DNA of 64,000 nucleotides from Deltaproteobacteria bacterium. Lineage in GTDB: Bacteria > Desulfobacterota > JAFDED01. The notes under the pieces are model-generated. The model made no database searches and was not told the DNA's origin. It saw only the letters and a program-made list of their open reading frames with translations. The position numbers were made by a program, and so were the translations under genes. Position 1 is the stretch's first letter. The number at the start of each line of letters is the position of its first letter. This document shows, in pieces, positions 10,588 through 19,145 of this stretch. Location: the NCBI GenBank assembly GCA_019310535.1, contig JAFDED010000004.1:1-64000 (forward strand), given 5' to 3'.

Positions 10588-13005
10588 TCATTTCCGATTA
10601 ACACTGTAAAATTTGATCATCGTGCATATGCCGGCCAGGAAATAACATGCGGCGGAGAGCAAAAATATGGCCCGGATTCCCAGCTCCAGCGCGGTTATCG
10701 CAGCCATTGTGGAGCCAACCACTGTGGCACCGCCGTTGATGCTCCATGCCCAGGGAACGTTTCCCATTCCCTTGCTGCTCTCATGTATAAAACGAAGAAC
10801 CGAAGGAAACGGTATGCCCATGACAAAACCGGTTGATGACAGAAAAATGCCGGCGAACAGGGTGCGCCAGAACGGTTTCCATGAGGATATTTCAAACAAG
10901 AAATATCTCATGAACAATTCATCAGCCAGCACAATGAATGAAATGACGATAACTAAGATACCCAGGCTTTTTTCTTTGCGGATTCGGTGCCCGCACAGGC
11001 GGCTTCCAATCCCGGAAGATACCAGTATCACTGATAGCGTTAAAGCAATGGCGTGGTATGGATGCCCCAGGTAGAGCGTCATCCGATGGATCATTCCGAT
11101 CTCCAGGAAGATAAACCCGAGGCCGATGAAGACAACAAAAGGGATATATCGCCGGACGTCGGAATAATCTATATGCTTACCGGTAAGAGGGACCAGTATT
11201 AATATGAGAGCCATTACGAGAGCCTGAATAGCCACCACCGGCACCAGATACCCCCCCTCCAGAAGTATTTGCCATTTGCCGCCTACGGCCTGTATTACCT
11301 GGCGAAGGGTGGACCATTTAAGAACATGGCTCAGAAAGGGGCGGTCGTCCGTAGTGGGGTTTATATCGAACAGGTATGTATTGTACAGCTCAGAGCGGCC
11401 TTCAGGGCTCATGATCTGGCGAAAAGGCTCAGCATAGATGGGGCCTGGAAACTGGTTGAATTGATTTGCTTCACCGGCCCTCATGTCAGGTAGATACACA
11501 ACATCGAACCACCGTAGAGCACAAAAATCCCTTATTTTGTTCAGTTCCTTTTCTCCCCATTCTTTCCGGCTGATCAGGATTTCAAGGGTGGTCAAGCTTC
11601 TAAAGGCGGCCATGTGCCGTCCGGGATCGGCGATTCCGAGATTCTCCAGCGCTGCGATGGCAACGGCCCATATCCGGATCTCTTCCCGGGGAGGGGGAAT
11701 GAGATAGCGGGATACGGAGATGATCCCGTTGTGAGAAAGGTGGGAAAAGTAAAGCCGGAAGGCTTCCATGGTGTATTCGTATTGCTCCTGGAGTCCATAC
11801 AGGCCGCTGGAGGCAGCCGCAAGAGCTCCGGTTATGGGAAGACGAATGACGTCGAAACGGGCAGTCAGACTCCGACGAAGGAAAGAGCGGCCATTTTCCT
11901 GAACCATCTGCAAAACGCTTCCGTTTGATTCTGAAAAATCGGAAAGCCCCTTTTCCAACTCCCTGATAACAAGATTGTTTTGTATGGCTGCCGTTATACT
12001 GGCTGCTTTGAACGTTTCCGCAATAAAAAAATCCAGGTTTCCACCGGGCTCGATTATAAACACGTGGCCCGAGGGGTTCAGGATATATGGCAGAGAGGCC
12101 GGAAGCCAGTGAATGAAATCCCTCTCACCGGGTTTACCCGTCAGGACCATGATTGCATTGAGGTTATCGCCGTCCGAGGTAATTCCGGTCTGGGATGGTA
12201 TGGACCCATCAAATCCAAGGCTGATTCCCGGGGCGAATCGGGCTGCCGGGCTCTCCACGAGATCGATCCTGGAGTATGCATTCCATTGAGTGTTAATGTG
12301 GCGGGCACCCGGATATTGCAGTGCAACCATCAGATCCTTGAAAGGCGAAATTCTGGGCCGCAGAGGACCTGGATGCAGGAAGATCAGCATGATGATCATC
12401 ATCATAATTCCAAGGGCCGATCCCAGCGCTTTCCGATTCCACCCGAGGGCGAAGCATGCCGCCGATAACGCCCCGAGAGCGGAACAAGTGGGGATTGCTC
12501 CGGCAGAGCCGTTGTAGTTGAAAATAAAGAGCGTGATTCCGCAACCTATCCCTGCTCCCAGAAGATCGCTGGCGTAAATGCCGTGGGTTTTTCCGCGATA
12601 GATGGCAAGCGCCGCGGCAAAGTTAAGGCCTGTAAAGAAAAATGGAGCAGAAACAAGAAGATACAATGGAAAGATCAGGACAAATTGTCCAGTATCCCAC
12701 GCAGCCCGCGCGGGGTCCATCGGAAGAATGTTGGCTCCTATGTACCCCACCAGGGAGGCCGCGCTGAATCCCATGGAACCCATCCAGAGCAACTTGGAAG
12801 TATGTCTTGAGAGTATATCGGGGCGCAGGGCCAGGAGGCTTCCTGCCGCGCTGTATCCCAGCAGCGCCATGGAGACTACCATGAAAGCGAAATGGTGCCA
12901 TCGGGTGATAGAAAAAAAGCGCGTGTAGGAGATTTCCAGCGCCAGCGATGCCACGGACAGCAGAGCAACCCCGATATAAATGGATGTCAAATTTCTGTGA
13001 TTCAT
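10588..13005 (-). CDS. Multi-pass membrane protein with spermidine-synthase-like domain
   Basis: This 805-residue protein has about a dozen hydrophobic segments. The N-terminal block begins SLALEISYTRFFSI, typical of fused membrane/spermidine-synthase-like proteins. A soluble middle part (about residues 210-560) resembles a Rossmann methyltransferase or aminopropyltransferase fold (for example VFIIEPGGNLDF and YEYTMEAFRLYFSHL). A second membrane block follows. The SAM-binding signature is weak (EPGGNLD rather than a clear GGGDG), so activity is uncertain. It is transcribed alone, converging on pcm, with a poor ribosome-binding site. No specific substrate can be assigned. Confidence 0.75.
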   Translation of the reverse strand: MNHRNLTSIYIGVALLSVASLALEISYTRFFSITRWHHFAFMVVSMALLGYSAAGSLLALRPDILSRHTSKLLWMGSMGFSAASLVGYIGANILPMDPARAAWDTGQFVLIFPLYLLVSAPFFFTGLNFAAALAIYRGKTHGIYASDLLGAGIGCGITLFIFNYNGSAGAIPTCSALGALSAACFALGWNRKALGSALGIMMMIIMLIFLHPGPLRPRISPFKDLMVALQYPGARHINTQWNAYSRIDLVESPAARFAPGISLGFDGSIPSQTGITSDGDNLNAIMVLTGKPGERDFIHWLPASLPYILNPSGHVFIIEPGGNLDFFIAETFKAASITAAIQNNLVIRELEKGLSDFSESNGSVLQMVQENGRSFLRRSLTARFDVIRLPITGALAAASSGLYGLQEQYEYTMEAFRLYFSHLSHNGIISVSRYLIPPPREEIRIWAVAIAALENLGIADPGRHMAAFRSLTTLEILISRKEWGEKELNKIRDFCALRWFDVVYLPDMRAGEANQFNQFPGPIYAEPFRQIMSPEGRSELYNTYLFDINPTTDDRPFLSHVLKWSTLRQVIQAVGGKWQILLEGGYLVPVVAIQALVMALILILVPLTGKHIDYSDVRRYIPFVVFIGLGFIFLEIGMIHRMTLYLGHPYHAIALTLSVILVSSGIGSRLCGHRIRKEKSLGILVIVISFIVLADELFMRYFLFEISSWKPFWRTLFAGIFLSSTGFVMGIPFPSVLRFIHESSKGMGNVPWAWSINGGATVVGSTMAAITALELGIRAIFLLSAACYFLAGICTMIKFYSVNRK

Positions 13006-13083
13006 TGATGTAAAATCACATGGAATCGTGTCTTTAATATGTCTACCTTGACACGGCTTGTTCTGATAATATATTAAAACAAC

Positions 13084-13100
13084 AATAGGATTATCCTATT
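13084..13100. repeat. Perfect 17-bp palindrome
   Basis: AATAGGAT and ATCCTATT form an 8-bp inverted repeat around a single T. It lies at the 3' end of the doubtful 91-codon minus-strand ORF and could be an operator or a weak terminator. Confidence 0.5.
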
Positions 13101-13374
13101 AGGTCAGCAAATAAAACTTTAATTGTTTGATTTTTATTAAATTCTTATAGCTTAACTGAAGAATTTTTAACAGAGTATCAGGGTGGACGAGATTTTCATA
13201 ATCCTTTTTATTCTGTAAAAAACTGATTTTATCGGAAACCAGCTGAAACGTTTCGAGATTCTGAATTATACCACCGATATAGGAATGTGCGGTTATGGAA
13301 AGGACATAAAAAAGCTTTTCCTGCACACGGAGAAGGCTCTTGGAGAAGGTAATTTTTGATATCCGATCTCTCAA
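13099..13374 (-). CDS. Doubtful small AT-rich ORF
   Basis: The 91-codon ORF encodes a Lys/Leu/Ile-rich, probably helical peptide of no recognised family. It would start with TTG and lacks a good ribosome-binding site. Its last codons (LSYKNLIKIKQL) correspond to the 36-bp repeat whose second copy reads LSNKNLIKINQF in the same frame. That hints at a decayed coding element, but the evidence is slight. Confidence 0.2.
   Translation of the reverse strand: MRDRISKITFSKSLLRVQEKLFYVLSITAHSYIGGIIQNLETFQLVSDKISFLQNKKDYENLVHPDTLLKILQLSYKNLIKIKQLKFYLLT
13121..13156. repeat. 36-bp repeat, copy 1
   Basis: Matches 20141-20176 at 34 of 36 bases (core TTGATTTTTATTAAATTC). Copy 2 overlaps the stop codon of the Fur-FeoA gene. 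The length and identity exceed chance expectation even for AT-rich DNA. Confidence 0.7.
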
Positions 13375-13464
13375 GGAAAGTTTTTCAGAAATGTATCAAT
13401 TGTTACTATGATTGTAACGCGTTGAAAATAATGCCTGGAAAGGTGTTTTCCAGAGGAGAAAGTC

Positions 13465-14916
13465 ATGAACGATGCGAAAAATCTTCACGTTATTCCCGGT
13501 GGTGAATGCCGGTGGGAAATACCCCGCTTCGGCGGGATGCGGGTTTCGGCGGTAATTTACGCCAGCGAAAAAATGATGAAGGATATCCTGAAAGACAATA
13601 GTCTGCAGCAGGTGATCAATGTCGCCCATTTACCGGGAATTATCGCTCATTCACTGGCCATGCCCGACATTCATTGGGGTTATGGTTTTCCCATAGGGGG
13701 TGTGGCGGCTTTTGATATGGACGAAGGTGTGATTTCGCCTGGTGGTGTTGGATACGATATTAACTGCGGTGTGCGTCTCCTCCGGACTAACTTGATGGCG
13801 CATGAGGTTCGAGGCAGAATAAAGGAACTGATAAATGCTCTGTTCAGAGATGTACCCACGGGCGTGGGGTCCAGGGGACAGATAAAGCTTTCCGAGCACG
13901 AAGAGAAACGCATTCTTTCCAAGGGTGCCAGGTGGGCCGTGGAACATGGCTACGGAACGTCCGACGATCTGAAACACACCGAAGATGGCGGGTGCATGGA
14001 GGGGGCCGATCCTTCGGCGGTGAGCAAAAGGGCCCTGGAGAGGGGACAAAGGCAGGTGGGCACATTGGGATCAGGGAATCATTTCATCGAATTGCAGGTT
14101 GTGGAAGAGGTGTTTAATGAGGAAGCTGCGCGAGTTTTCGGGTTGCATAGCGGTATGTTTGTGTTATTGATTCACTCAGGATCCCGCGGCCTGGGCCATC
14201 AGGTTTGCGATGATTATATTAAAGAAATGAACAGGATGTCGGGCCAACTGGGTTTTGATCTCCCGGATCGGCAGCTCGTCTGCGCCCCTGTGCATTCGAC
14301 CCAGGGAGAGTCATACTACTCCGCCATGGCCTGTGCGGCCAACTATGCATGGGCCAACCGACAAATGCTTATGCACTGGACGCGGGAGACTTTTATGCGA
14401 ACCCTGAACATATCTCCATCAGCTCTGGGAATGGAACTGGTCTACGATGTATGCCATAATGTGGCCAAGCGAGAAATTTATACCATTAATGGCGAGCAGC
14501 GGATGGTTTGTGTCCATCGGAAAGGTGCCACACGCGCGTTCCCCAAAGGACACCCGGACGTGCCGGATGACTACAGGGCGGTAGGACAACCGGTTCTGGT
14601 TCCCGGCGATATGGGACGTCATTCATTTGTGTTATTGGGACAGCAGAAAGCAATGGAGGAAACGTTCGGCAGCACATGCCACGGGGCCGGAAGACTGCTG
14701 AGCCGGCACCAGGCGATAAAGGCGTGCAAGGGGCGGTCCATTGCCCAGGAACTGGAAAGGCAAGGAATTTATGTACAAGCTGCTGCGCGAGGCACTCTGG
14801 CCGAGGAGGCGCCAGAGGCATACAAAGATGTTGTTGATGTGGCCGAAGTTGTGCACCGGGCGGGTATCTCCACAAAAGTTGCGGTGATGCGTCCGTTGGG
14901 TGTGATTAAGGGGTGA
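13465..14916 (+). CDS. rtcB: RNA-splicing ligase RtcB
   Basis: RtcB joins RNA 2',3'-cyclic phosphate and 5'-hydroxyl ends using GTP and manganese. The 483-residue protein has the metal-site motif DINCGVR, the HSGSRGLGH motif and the C-terminal guanylation motif STCHGAGR with the catalytic histidine. GGAGAA lies before the ATG. No archease or rtcA gene is adjacent, and no RtcR activator is seen, so its cellular target (tRNA or rRNA repair) is unknown. The gene ends 6 bp before the convergent PBP1A gene. Confidence 0.96.
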   Translation: MNDAKNLHVIPGGECRWEIPRFGGMRVSAVIYASEKMMKDILKDNSLQQVINVAHLPGIIAHSLAMPDIHWGYGFPIGGVAAFDMDEGVISPGGVGYDINCGVRLLRTNLMAHEVRGRIKELINALFRDVPTGVGSRGQIKLSEHEEKRILSKGARWAVEHGYGTSDDLKHTEDGGCMEGADPSAVSKRALERGQRQVGTLGSGNHFIELQVVEEVFNEEAARVFGLHSGMFVLLIHSGSRGLGHQVCDDYIKEMNRMSGQLGFDLPDRQLVCAPVHSTQGESYYSAMACAANYAWANRQMLMHWTRETFMRTLNISPSALGMELVYDVCHNVAKREIYTINGEQRMVCVHRKGATRAFPKGHPDVPDDYRAVGQPVLVPGDMGRHSFVLLGQQKAMEETFGSTCHGAGRLLSRHQAIKACKGRSIAQELERQGIYVQAAARGTLAEEAPEAYKDVVDVAEVVHRAGISTKVAVMRPLGVIKG

Positions 14917-14922
14917 GGAAAA

Positions 14923-17574
14923 TTAATCCAGGAAAAGCTTTTTATCACTGGAGGTGGTGTTGTCGAAAAACCGTCGCGGATCTGACTTGATCTGGTCGAG
15001 CGGTACCACTTTTGATGGTATCATTCCTTCCTTGAATGCCACATAAATGCTTTTTTGAGTTGATTCATCAGCCAGCAGGCCGGTGTTGGGATCGATTCTA
15101 GCGAATACGATGTTTGGAGGCACGTGAAAATCTTCCGGGGGCCTGTTTTTTGTGATGTTCTTCATAAAATTCAGCCAGATGGGACTTGCTGCACGAGAGC
15201 CGGTCTCGCGGCGACCAAGAGGTTTTTCTTCGTCAAACCCGACCCAGACGCCGGTGGTTAAAGAAGGCACAAACCCGATAAACCAGGCGTCGAAAAGATT
15301 ATTTGTAGTGCCCGTCTTACCGGCGACAGGCTTTCCAAGCGCCCGCACACGCCGGCCTGTCCCATATTGGACGACACCTTTCAGCAGATGGGTGATGATA
15401 TATGCTGTCATCGGGCTGATGACCTGCGGTGGCTTCCTCCATGATTTTCCGTTGAAGAAAAAGTATTCCAGATCTTCCTGCGTCCCCTTGAGTGATTGAT
15501 TATGGCGAGCCGTGGAAGTTTCATCAATCCTGGCCAGCTCTCGTAAATCTTCTTTACTGTCAAACGGTTTTTTTTCTTCCTGGATAAGTTCATCTATTTC
15601 TGGCTGCGTGTAACCTGGAGGAAATGTTTCCAGATCGGGTGGGAGATTTTCCTCCAGTACCTGGCCATGACGATCTACTATTTTCATGATAAAAGTTGGC
15701 TTTATGTAAAGACCTAGGTTCGGGAAAACACTGTAAGCTGAAGTCAACTCCAGGAGTGATACCCCGGAGGCACCCAGAGCCATGGAAAGATTTGGATAAA
15801 GGGGAGATATAATACCCATTTTTTGCGCGTATTTGAGTGCATACTGAACCCCTATATCCATGAGAATCTTGACCGTTACAATGTTGAGGGATTTAATAAG
15901 CGCTGTCCGAAGGGTCGTGGGACCTTTCCATGTTTTTTCATAGTTCTTGGGTTTCCAGACCTTTTCCATTCCTTTCTCGTAATACACGATGGGGGTGTCC
16001 AGAACAATACTGGACGGTGTGTAGTTCTTATCGATGGCGGCCGCATAAATAATGGGTTTGAAGGCTGAGCCCGGCTGTCGACGCGATTGAATACACCTGT
16101 TGAACTGGCTCTGGGAGAAGTCCCGCCCGCCCACCATTGCCTTTACGTAACCTGTTTTGTTTTCGATACAGAGCAGCGCCGATTGGACAAGGGGTTCCTG
16201 TTCGAGGAGAAAAAGTGGCACACCGTCCAATCCTGTATTTTTTTTCTCCGGCAGGGTTTTCGGACGAACGTTGATCACGTCTCCGACGCGAAGGGCATCC
16301 GCCGGGTCGGAGATGCGGGCATTGGAGTGAATGATACCGTTTGTGGGTCGTCGGGCCCACTGCATATCTTTCAGCAGTATCGTTCCTCTTATTGACCCAA
16401 CCCTGACGGTCACTGTTTTGTTCTGGCCGGAATTGTTGATCCTGGTTACGACGGCCGTGTAGAGTTTCTCAGGATTCAAACCGTCATTTCCCACTTCTTG
16501 GGAATGAATTTCCTGATAAAATGCCTCGATCTCTTCCGGTTTAAGTGTTTTCAGCGGACCCCGGAATCCCTGTCGTTTATCCAGTTCACGGAGCCCCTGT
16601 TGAATGGCTCGTTGGGCATATTCTTGCATTTGCAGATTGACAGTGGTGTAAACTGACAGGCCGCCGTTATACAGCAGGTCTCTCCCATATTTCTTTTCAA
16701 CGTACCGGCGGGTAAATTCAGAGAAATAGGGAGCTTTTTCCCATGCTGTTACACGTCTGGGCCGGATATGAATAGGAGCCTCCAACGCTCGTTGAAACTC
16801 TTTTTCTGTGATGTACCCGGCCGATTTCATTTGCCCCAGAACGTAACGTTGCCGGTTGCGTGCCTTATGAGGGTTAATAGCAGGGGAATATCGGCTTGGA
16901 GCACTGGGAAGACCGGCCAGTATCGCGGCCTCTGCCAGGTTAAGCTCGTCCACGTGTTTGTTGAAGTAGTTCTGTGCCGCCGCTTCAACGCCATAAGCGC
17001 CATAGCCAAGGTAAATCTGGTTCAGGTAAAGAAACAATATCTCTTCTTTTCTTAAGTGTTTTTCAAGATAGAGGGAGAGAATTGCCTCACGGATTTTCCT
17101 TTTCAGGCTTCTTTCAGGACTGAGCAGCAGCGACTTGGTAACCTGCTGAGTGATGGTGCTTCCTCCTTGAACAATTTCCCCGGCCTCCAGGTTTATCATG
17201 AAGGCCCGAAGTATTCCCAGGTAATCTACACCCTGATGTTCGAAAAACCGGTTATCCTCGGCTGCGACAAAAGCGTCGATGACGAATCCAGGAATTTGCT
17301 GTATGGGGACCACGTACCGCTTTTCGTTGAAATATTCACCGATGATGATTCCATCATCCGAATATACTCTTGTTGCTGTCGGGGGAAGGTAATTCTTCAA
17401 TGTGTGGATGGAGGGAAGATCGCGGGAGAAAAAGGCATATATTACATGGGAGACCGCAACTCCCATAGCGGCAACCATGAAACTAACGGATAATGGTATA
17501 ATGACAAAGCGCGCAATGCGCCGGCTCCAAGAATGCCGGGAAGATCGGATACGACGATGTGCGGTCACGTTCAT
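14923..17574 (-). CDS. mrcA: Penicillin-binding protein 1A (bifunctional glycosyltransferase/transpeptidase)
   Basis: PBP1A polymerises and cross-links peptidoglycan at the inner membrane. A cytoplasmic basic tail and one membrane segment (about residues 20-45) are followed by the GT51 domain with EDNRFFEHQGVD and GGSTITQQVTK. An OB-like insert comes next. The transpeptidase domain shows SAFK (SxxK serine), SLN (SxN) and KTGTTN (KTG). The length of 883 residues is in the usual range for PBP1A. It converges on rtcB with a 6-bp gap and is divergent from the hydrolase gene. Confidence 0.95.
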   Translation of the reverse strand: MNVTAHRRIRSSRHSWSRRIARFVIIPLSVSFMVAAMGVAVSHVIYAFFSRDLPSIHTLKNYLPPTATRVYSDDGIIIGEYFNEKRYVVPIQQIPGFVIDAFVAAEDNRFFEHQGVDYLGILRAFMINLEAGEIVQGGSTITQQVTKSLLLSPERSLKRKIREAILSLYLEKHLRKEEILFLYLNQIYLGYGAYGVEAAAQNYFNKHVDELNLAEAAILAGLPSAPSRYSPAINPHKARNRQRYVLGQMKSAGYITEKEFQRALEAPIHIRPRRVTAWEKAPYFSEFTRRYVEKKYGRDLLYNGGLSVYTTVNLQMQEYAQRAIQQGLRELDKRQGFRGPLKTLKPEEIEAFYQEIHSQEVGNDGLNPEKLYTAVVTRINNSGQNKTVTVRVGSIRGTILLKDMQWARRPTNGIIHSNARISDPADALRVGDVINVRPKTLPEKKNTGLDGVPLFLLEQEPLVQSALLCIENKTGYVKAMVGGRDFSQSQFNRCIQSRRQPGSAFKPIIYAAAIDKNYTPSSIVLDTPIVYYEKGMEKVWKPKNYEKTWKGPTTLRTALIKSLNIVTVKILMDIGVQYALKYAQKMGIISPLYPNLSMALGASGVSLLELTSAYSVFPNLGLYIKPTFIMKIVDRHGQVLEENLPPDLETFPPGYTQPEIDELIQEEKKPFDSKEDLRELARIDETSTARHNQSLKGTQEDLEYFFFNGKSWRKPPQVISPMTAYIITHLLKGVVQYGTGRRVRALGKPVAGKTGTTNNLFDAWFIGFVPSLTTGVWVGFDEEKPLGRRETGSRAASPIWLNFMKNITKNRPPEDFHVPPNIVFARIDPNTGLLADESTQKSIYVAFKEGMIPSKVVPLDQIKSDPRRFFDNTTSSDKKLFLD

Positions 17575-17888
17575 TGTAGAGAGTGTTTAAGAAGGTTGTT
17601 TCAATAGGGTCGAACCCTTCCGTTGCTGAGTAAAATGAAGCGTTACCCGGGGTTCCTCGAATGGTGTCGCCATCACCCGTTAATCCCGCGTAGAAGCGTT
17701 TTTTGGCTGGAAACATTTTCTGATATGGGCCCGGTGACAGCGTTCTCTAAGCGTGAAGCGTGCATCCGTAAGTAAAAAATTATTACTGAAAATTAATAAC
17801 AATATACATATATTATAATATTCATGACGCTAATATTCAATCATTTCTTTCAATGCTTCTTTATTATGAAGTACTAACAGGGGGCACA
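17575..17888. other. Divergent promoter region between mrcA and hydrolase gene
   Basis: This 314-bp spacer becomes very AT-rich from 17780 on, including a TATAAT at 17814-17819 that could serve as a -10 for the rightward gene, although no matching -35 was seen. The leftward promoter for the PBP gene should also lie here. No ORF is convincing. Confidence 0.35.
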
Positions 17889-18524
17889 ATGCGCGAAGAA
17901 CGGGTGTTCTTTTCATGCGGAGATCTGAGGCTGGAAGGTCTTTACTGTTCCGGCACATATGGACGGGCGGTAATTTGCCATCCTCATCCAAAACAGGGGG
18001 GTTCGATGCAAAACAACGTTGTGGAAGCTGCCACCAGGGCAATGTTAAGCTGCGGGCTGGCAACTCTTCGGTTCAATTTCAGGGGAGTGGGAGCCAGTGA
18101 AGGAAGCTTTGGCGGTGGTGTGGATGAGATTGAGGACGTGAAGGCCGCGGTATCCCTTTTAGAAACCCTGTTTCCCTATGGGCCGCTGATTCTCGGTGGA
18201 TACTCATTTGAAGCTAAACCGGCATTGCTGGTCGGATCAGTGCTTTCCAGTGCCTCAGGTCTGGTGGGCATCGCCCCGCCGATAACTATGATGGATTTTG
18301 ACTTTTTAAAGAAATGTATGAAGCGAATACTAGTAATTGTCGGTGATGAAGATCTTTATTGCCCTCTGAAGGCCCTTCGCAGATTGATCGATCCCCCTGC
18401 TTCCCACGTCCATTATACGGTGATAACTGGTGCAGACCACTTCTTTGTGGACGTGGAAGATCGTCTCTTTTCTTCCATTATGCCTTTCGTTAAAGGGGAT
18501 CCTCTGATCACCCCAGCGACATGA
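17889..18524 (+). CDS. Alpha/beta hydrolase
   Basis: This is a 211-residue protein of the small alpha/beta hydrolase type. It has CHPHPKQGGSM near the oxyanion region, FNFRGVGASEG, a nucleophile-elbow segment GYSFEA and a late GADHFF that supplies the histidine. The usual GxSxG elbow reads GYSFE, with Glu replacing the last Gly, which is unusual. The ATG at 17889 follows AGGGGG and is preferred to the listed start at 17853. The substrate is unknown. It is read toward fur but lies before the fur promoter, so it is probably a separate unit. Confidence 0.82.
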   Translation: MREERVFFSCGDLRLEGLYCSGTYGRAVICHPHPKQGGSMQNNVVEAATRAMLSCGLATLRFNFRGVGASEGSFGGGVDEIEDVKAAVSLLETLFPYGPLILGGYSFEAKPALLVGSVLSSASGLVGIAPPITMMDFDFLKKCMKRILVIVGDEDLYCPLKALRRLIDPPASHVHYTVITGADHFFVDVEDRLFSSIMPFVKGDPLITPAT

Positions 18525-18572
18525 TCCAGGAAAAATGGTGTTACGTTTTGAATTATGCCATGGTAATTTTTC

Positions 18573-18602
18573 TTGACACATTTCTATGCAGCATGATATA
18601 AA
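18573..18602 (+). promoter_or_regulatory. fur promoter
   Basis: TTGACA (18573-18578) and TATAAA (18597-18602) are separated by 18 bp and lie just upstream of fur. The -10 is followed at once by the Fur-box-like dyad. Confidence 0.7.
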
Positions 18603-18603
18603 T

Positions 18604-18623
18604 GTAATTGATTCTCAAAATCA
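18604..18623 (+). promoter_or_regulatory. Fur-box-like operator
   Basis: GTAATTGATTCTCAAAATC matches 12 of 19 positions of the Fur consensus, and its core TGATTCT-C-AAAATCA is a near-perfect 7-1-7 dyad. It lies between the -10 and the start codon, where bound repressor would block transcription. Autoregulation by iron is inferred. Confidence 0.6.
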
Positions 18624-18632
18624 GGAAGCGCT

Positions 18633-19106
18633 ATGAGAGCAAAAAAAGAGGTGTTCCGTCGTTATCTTCGGGAAAATGGCCTTCGCTTTACGCCTGAAAG
18701 GGGCCGCATTCTGGAAGCCGCCGTCTCCCAATCCGCCCACTTTGACGCCGAGGAGCTCTATTTAAAGTTACGAAGGCGTTACGGGCGAATATCCAAGGCT
18801 TCGGTCTACCGGACTATACCCTTACTTGTACAATGCGGCCTGATTAGAGCCGTCGGCCACCATGATGGACGGTATCACTATGAGTATATATATGGGCATG
18901 CCCACCATTGTCATCTGCGCTGCCTGGAATGCGATAAAATGGTTGAATTTACCTTGAATTCGCTGAACGAAATCGAGGGTCAGGTGGGGAAGAAGTACCG
19001 CTTTATAGTGACAGGTCATAGATTAGAATTCCATGGCTATTGTTTACAATGTTCCAGGGCGATCAAAAAGAATCGACACTCCCCTGTTTTCGATTCCTCT
19101 CCTTGA
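18633..19106 (+). CDS. fur: Fur-family metalloregulator
   Basis: This 157-residue Fur-type repressor has a winged-helix domain (FTPERGRILEAA, SKASVYRTIPLL) and a dimerisation domain with the His-rich HAHHCHLRCLEC and two CxxC pairs (CLEC, CLQC) for structural zinc. AGGAAG precedes the ATG. It is followed 39 bp later by a gene for a Fur-FeoA fusion and then feoB, so it most likely controls ferrous iron uptake and, through the operator-like dyad, itself. The sequence cannot separate Fur from Zur or PerR with certainty; the feo context favours Fur. Confidence 0.9.
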   Translation: MRAKKEVFRRYLRENGLRFTPERGRILEAAVSQSAHFDAEELYLKLRRRYGRISKASVYRTIPLLVQCGLIRAVGHHDGRYHYEYIYGHAHHCHLRCLECDKMVEFTLNSLNEIEGQVGKKYRFIVTGHRLEFHGYCLQCSRAIKKNRHSPVFDSSP

Positions 19107-19145
19107 TCTTCATATCGGCTTTTGACTGCAAAGAGGCTGTTACCC

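Larger units (their letters stand above)
13006..13464. other. 459-bp AT-rich spacer with palindrome and repeat
   Basis: This spacer lies between two divergent genes. It holds a perfect 8-1-8 palindrome (AATAGGAT-T-ATCCTATT, 13084-13100), a 36-bp sequence found again at 20141-20176, and a minus-strand ORF of 91 codons (13099-13374). That ORF starts with TTG without a ribosome-binding site, so I list it only as doubtful. A GGAGAA ribosome-binding site for rtcB lies at the right end. Confidence 0.5.

Noticed and set aside
11980-12468. 162-residue plus-strand ORF
   Set aside because: Lies fully antisense to the 805-residue membrane protein gene, with no ribosome-binding site and no recognisable family.
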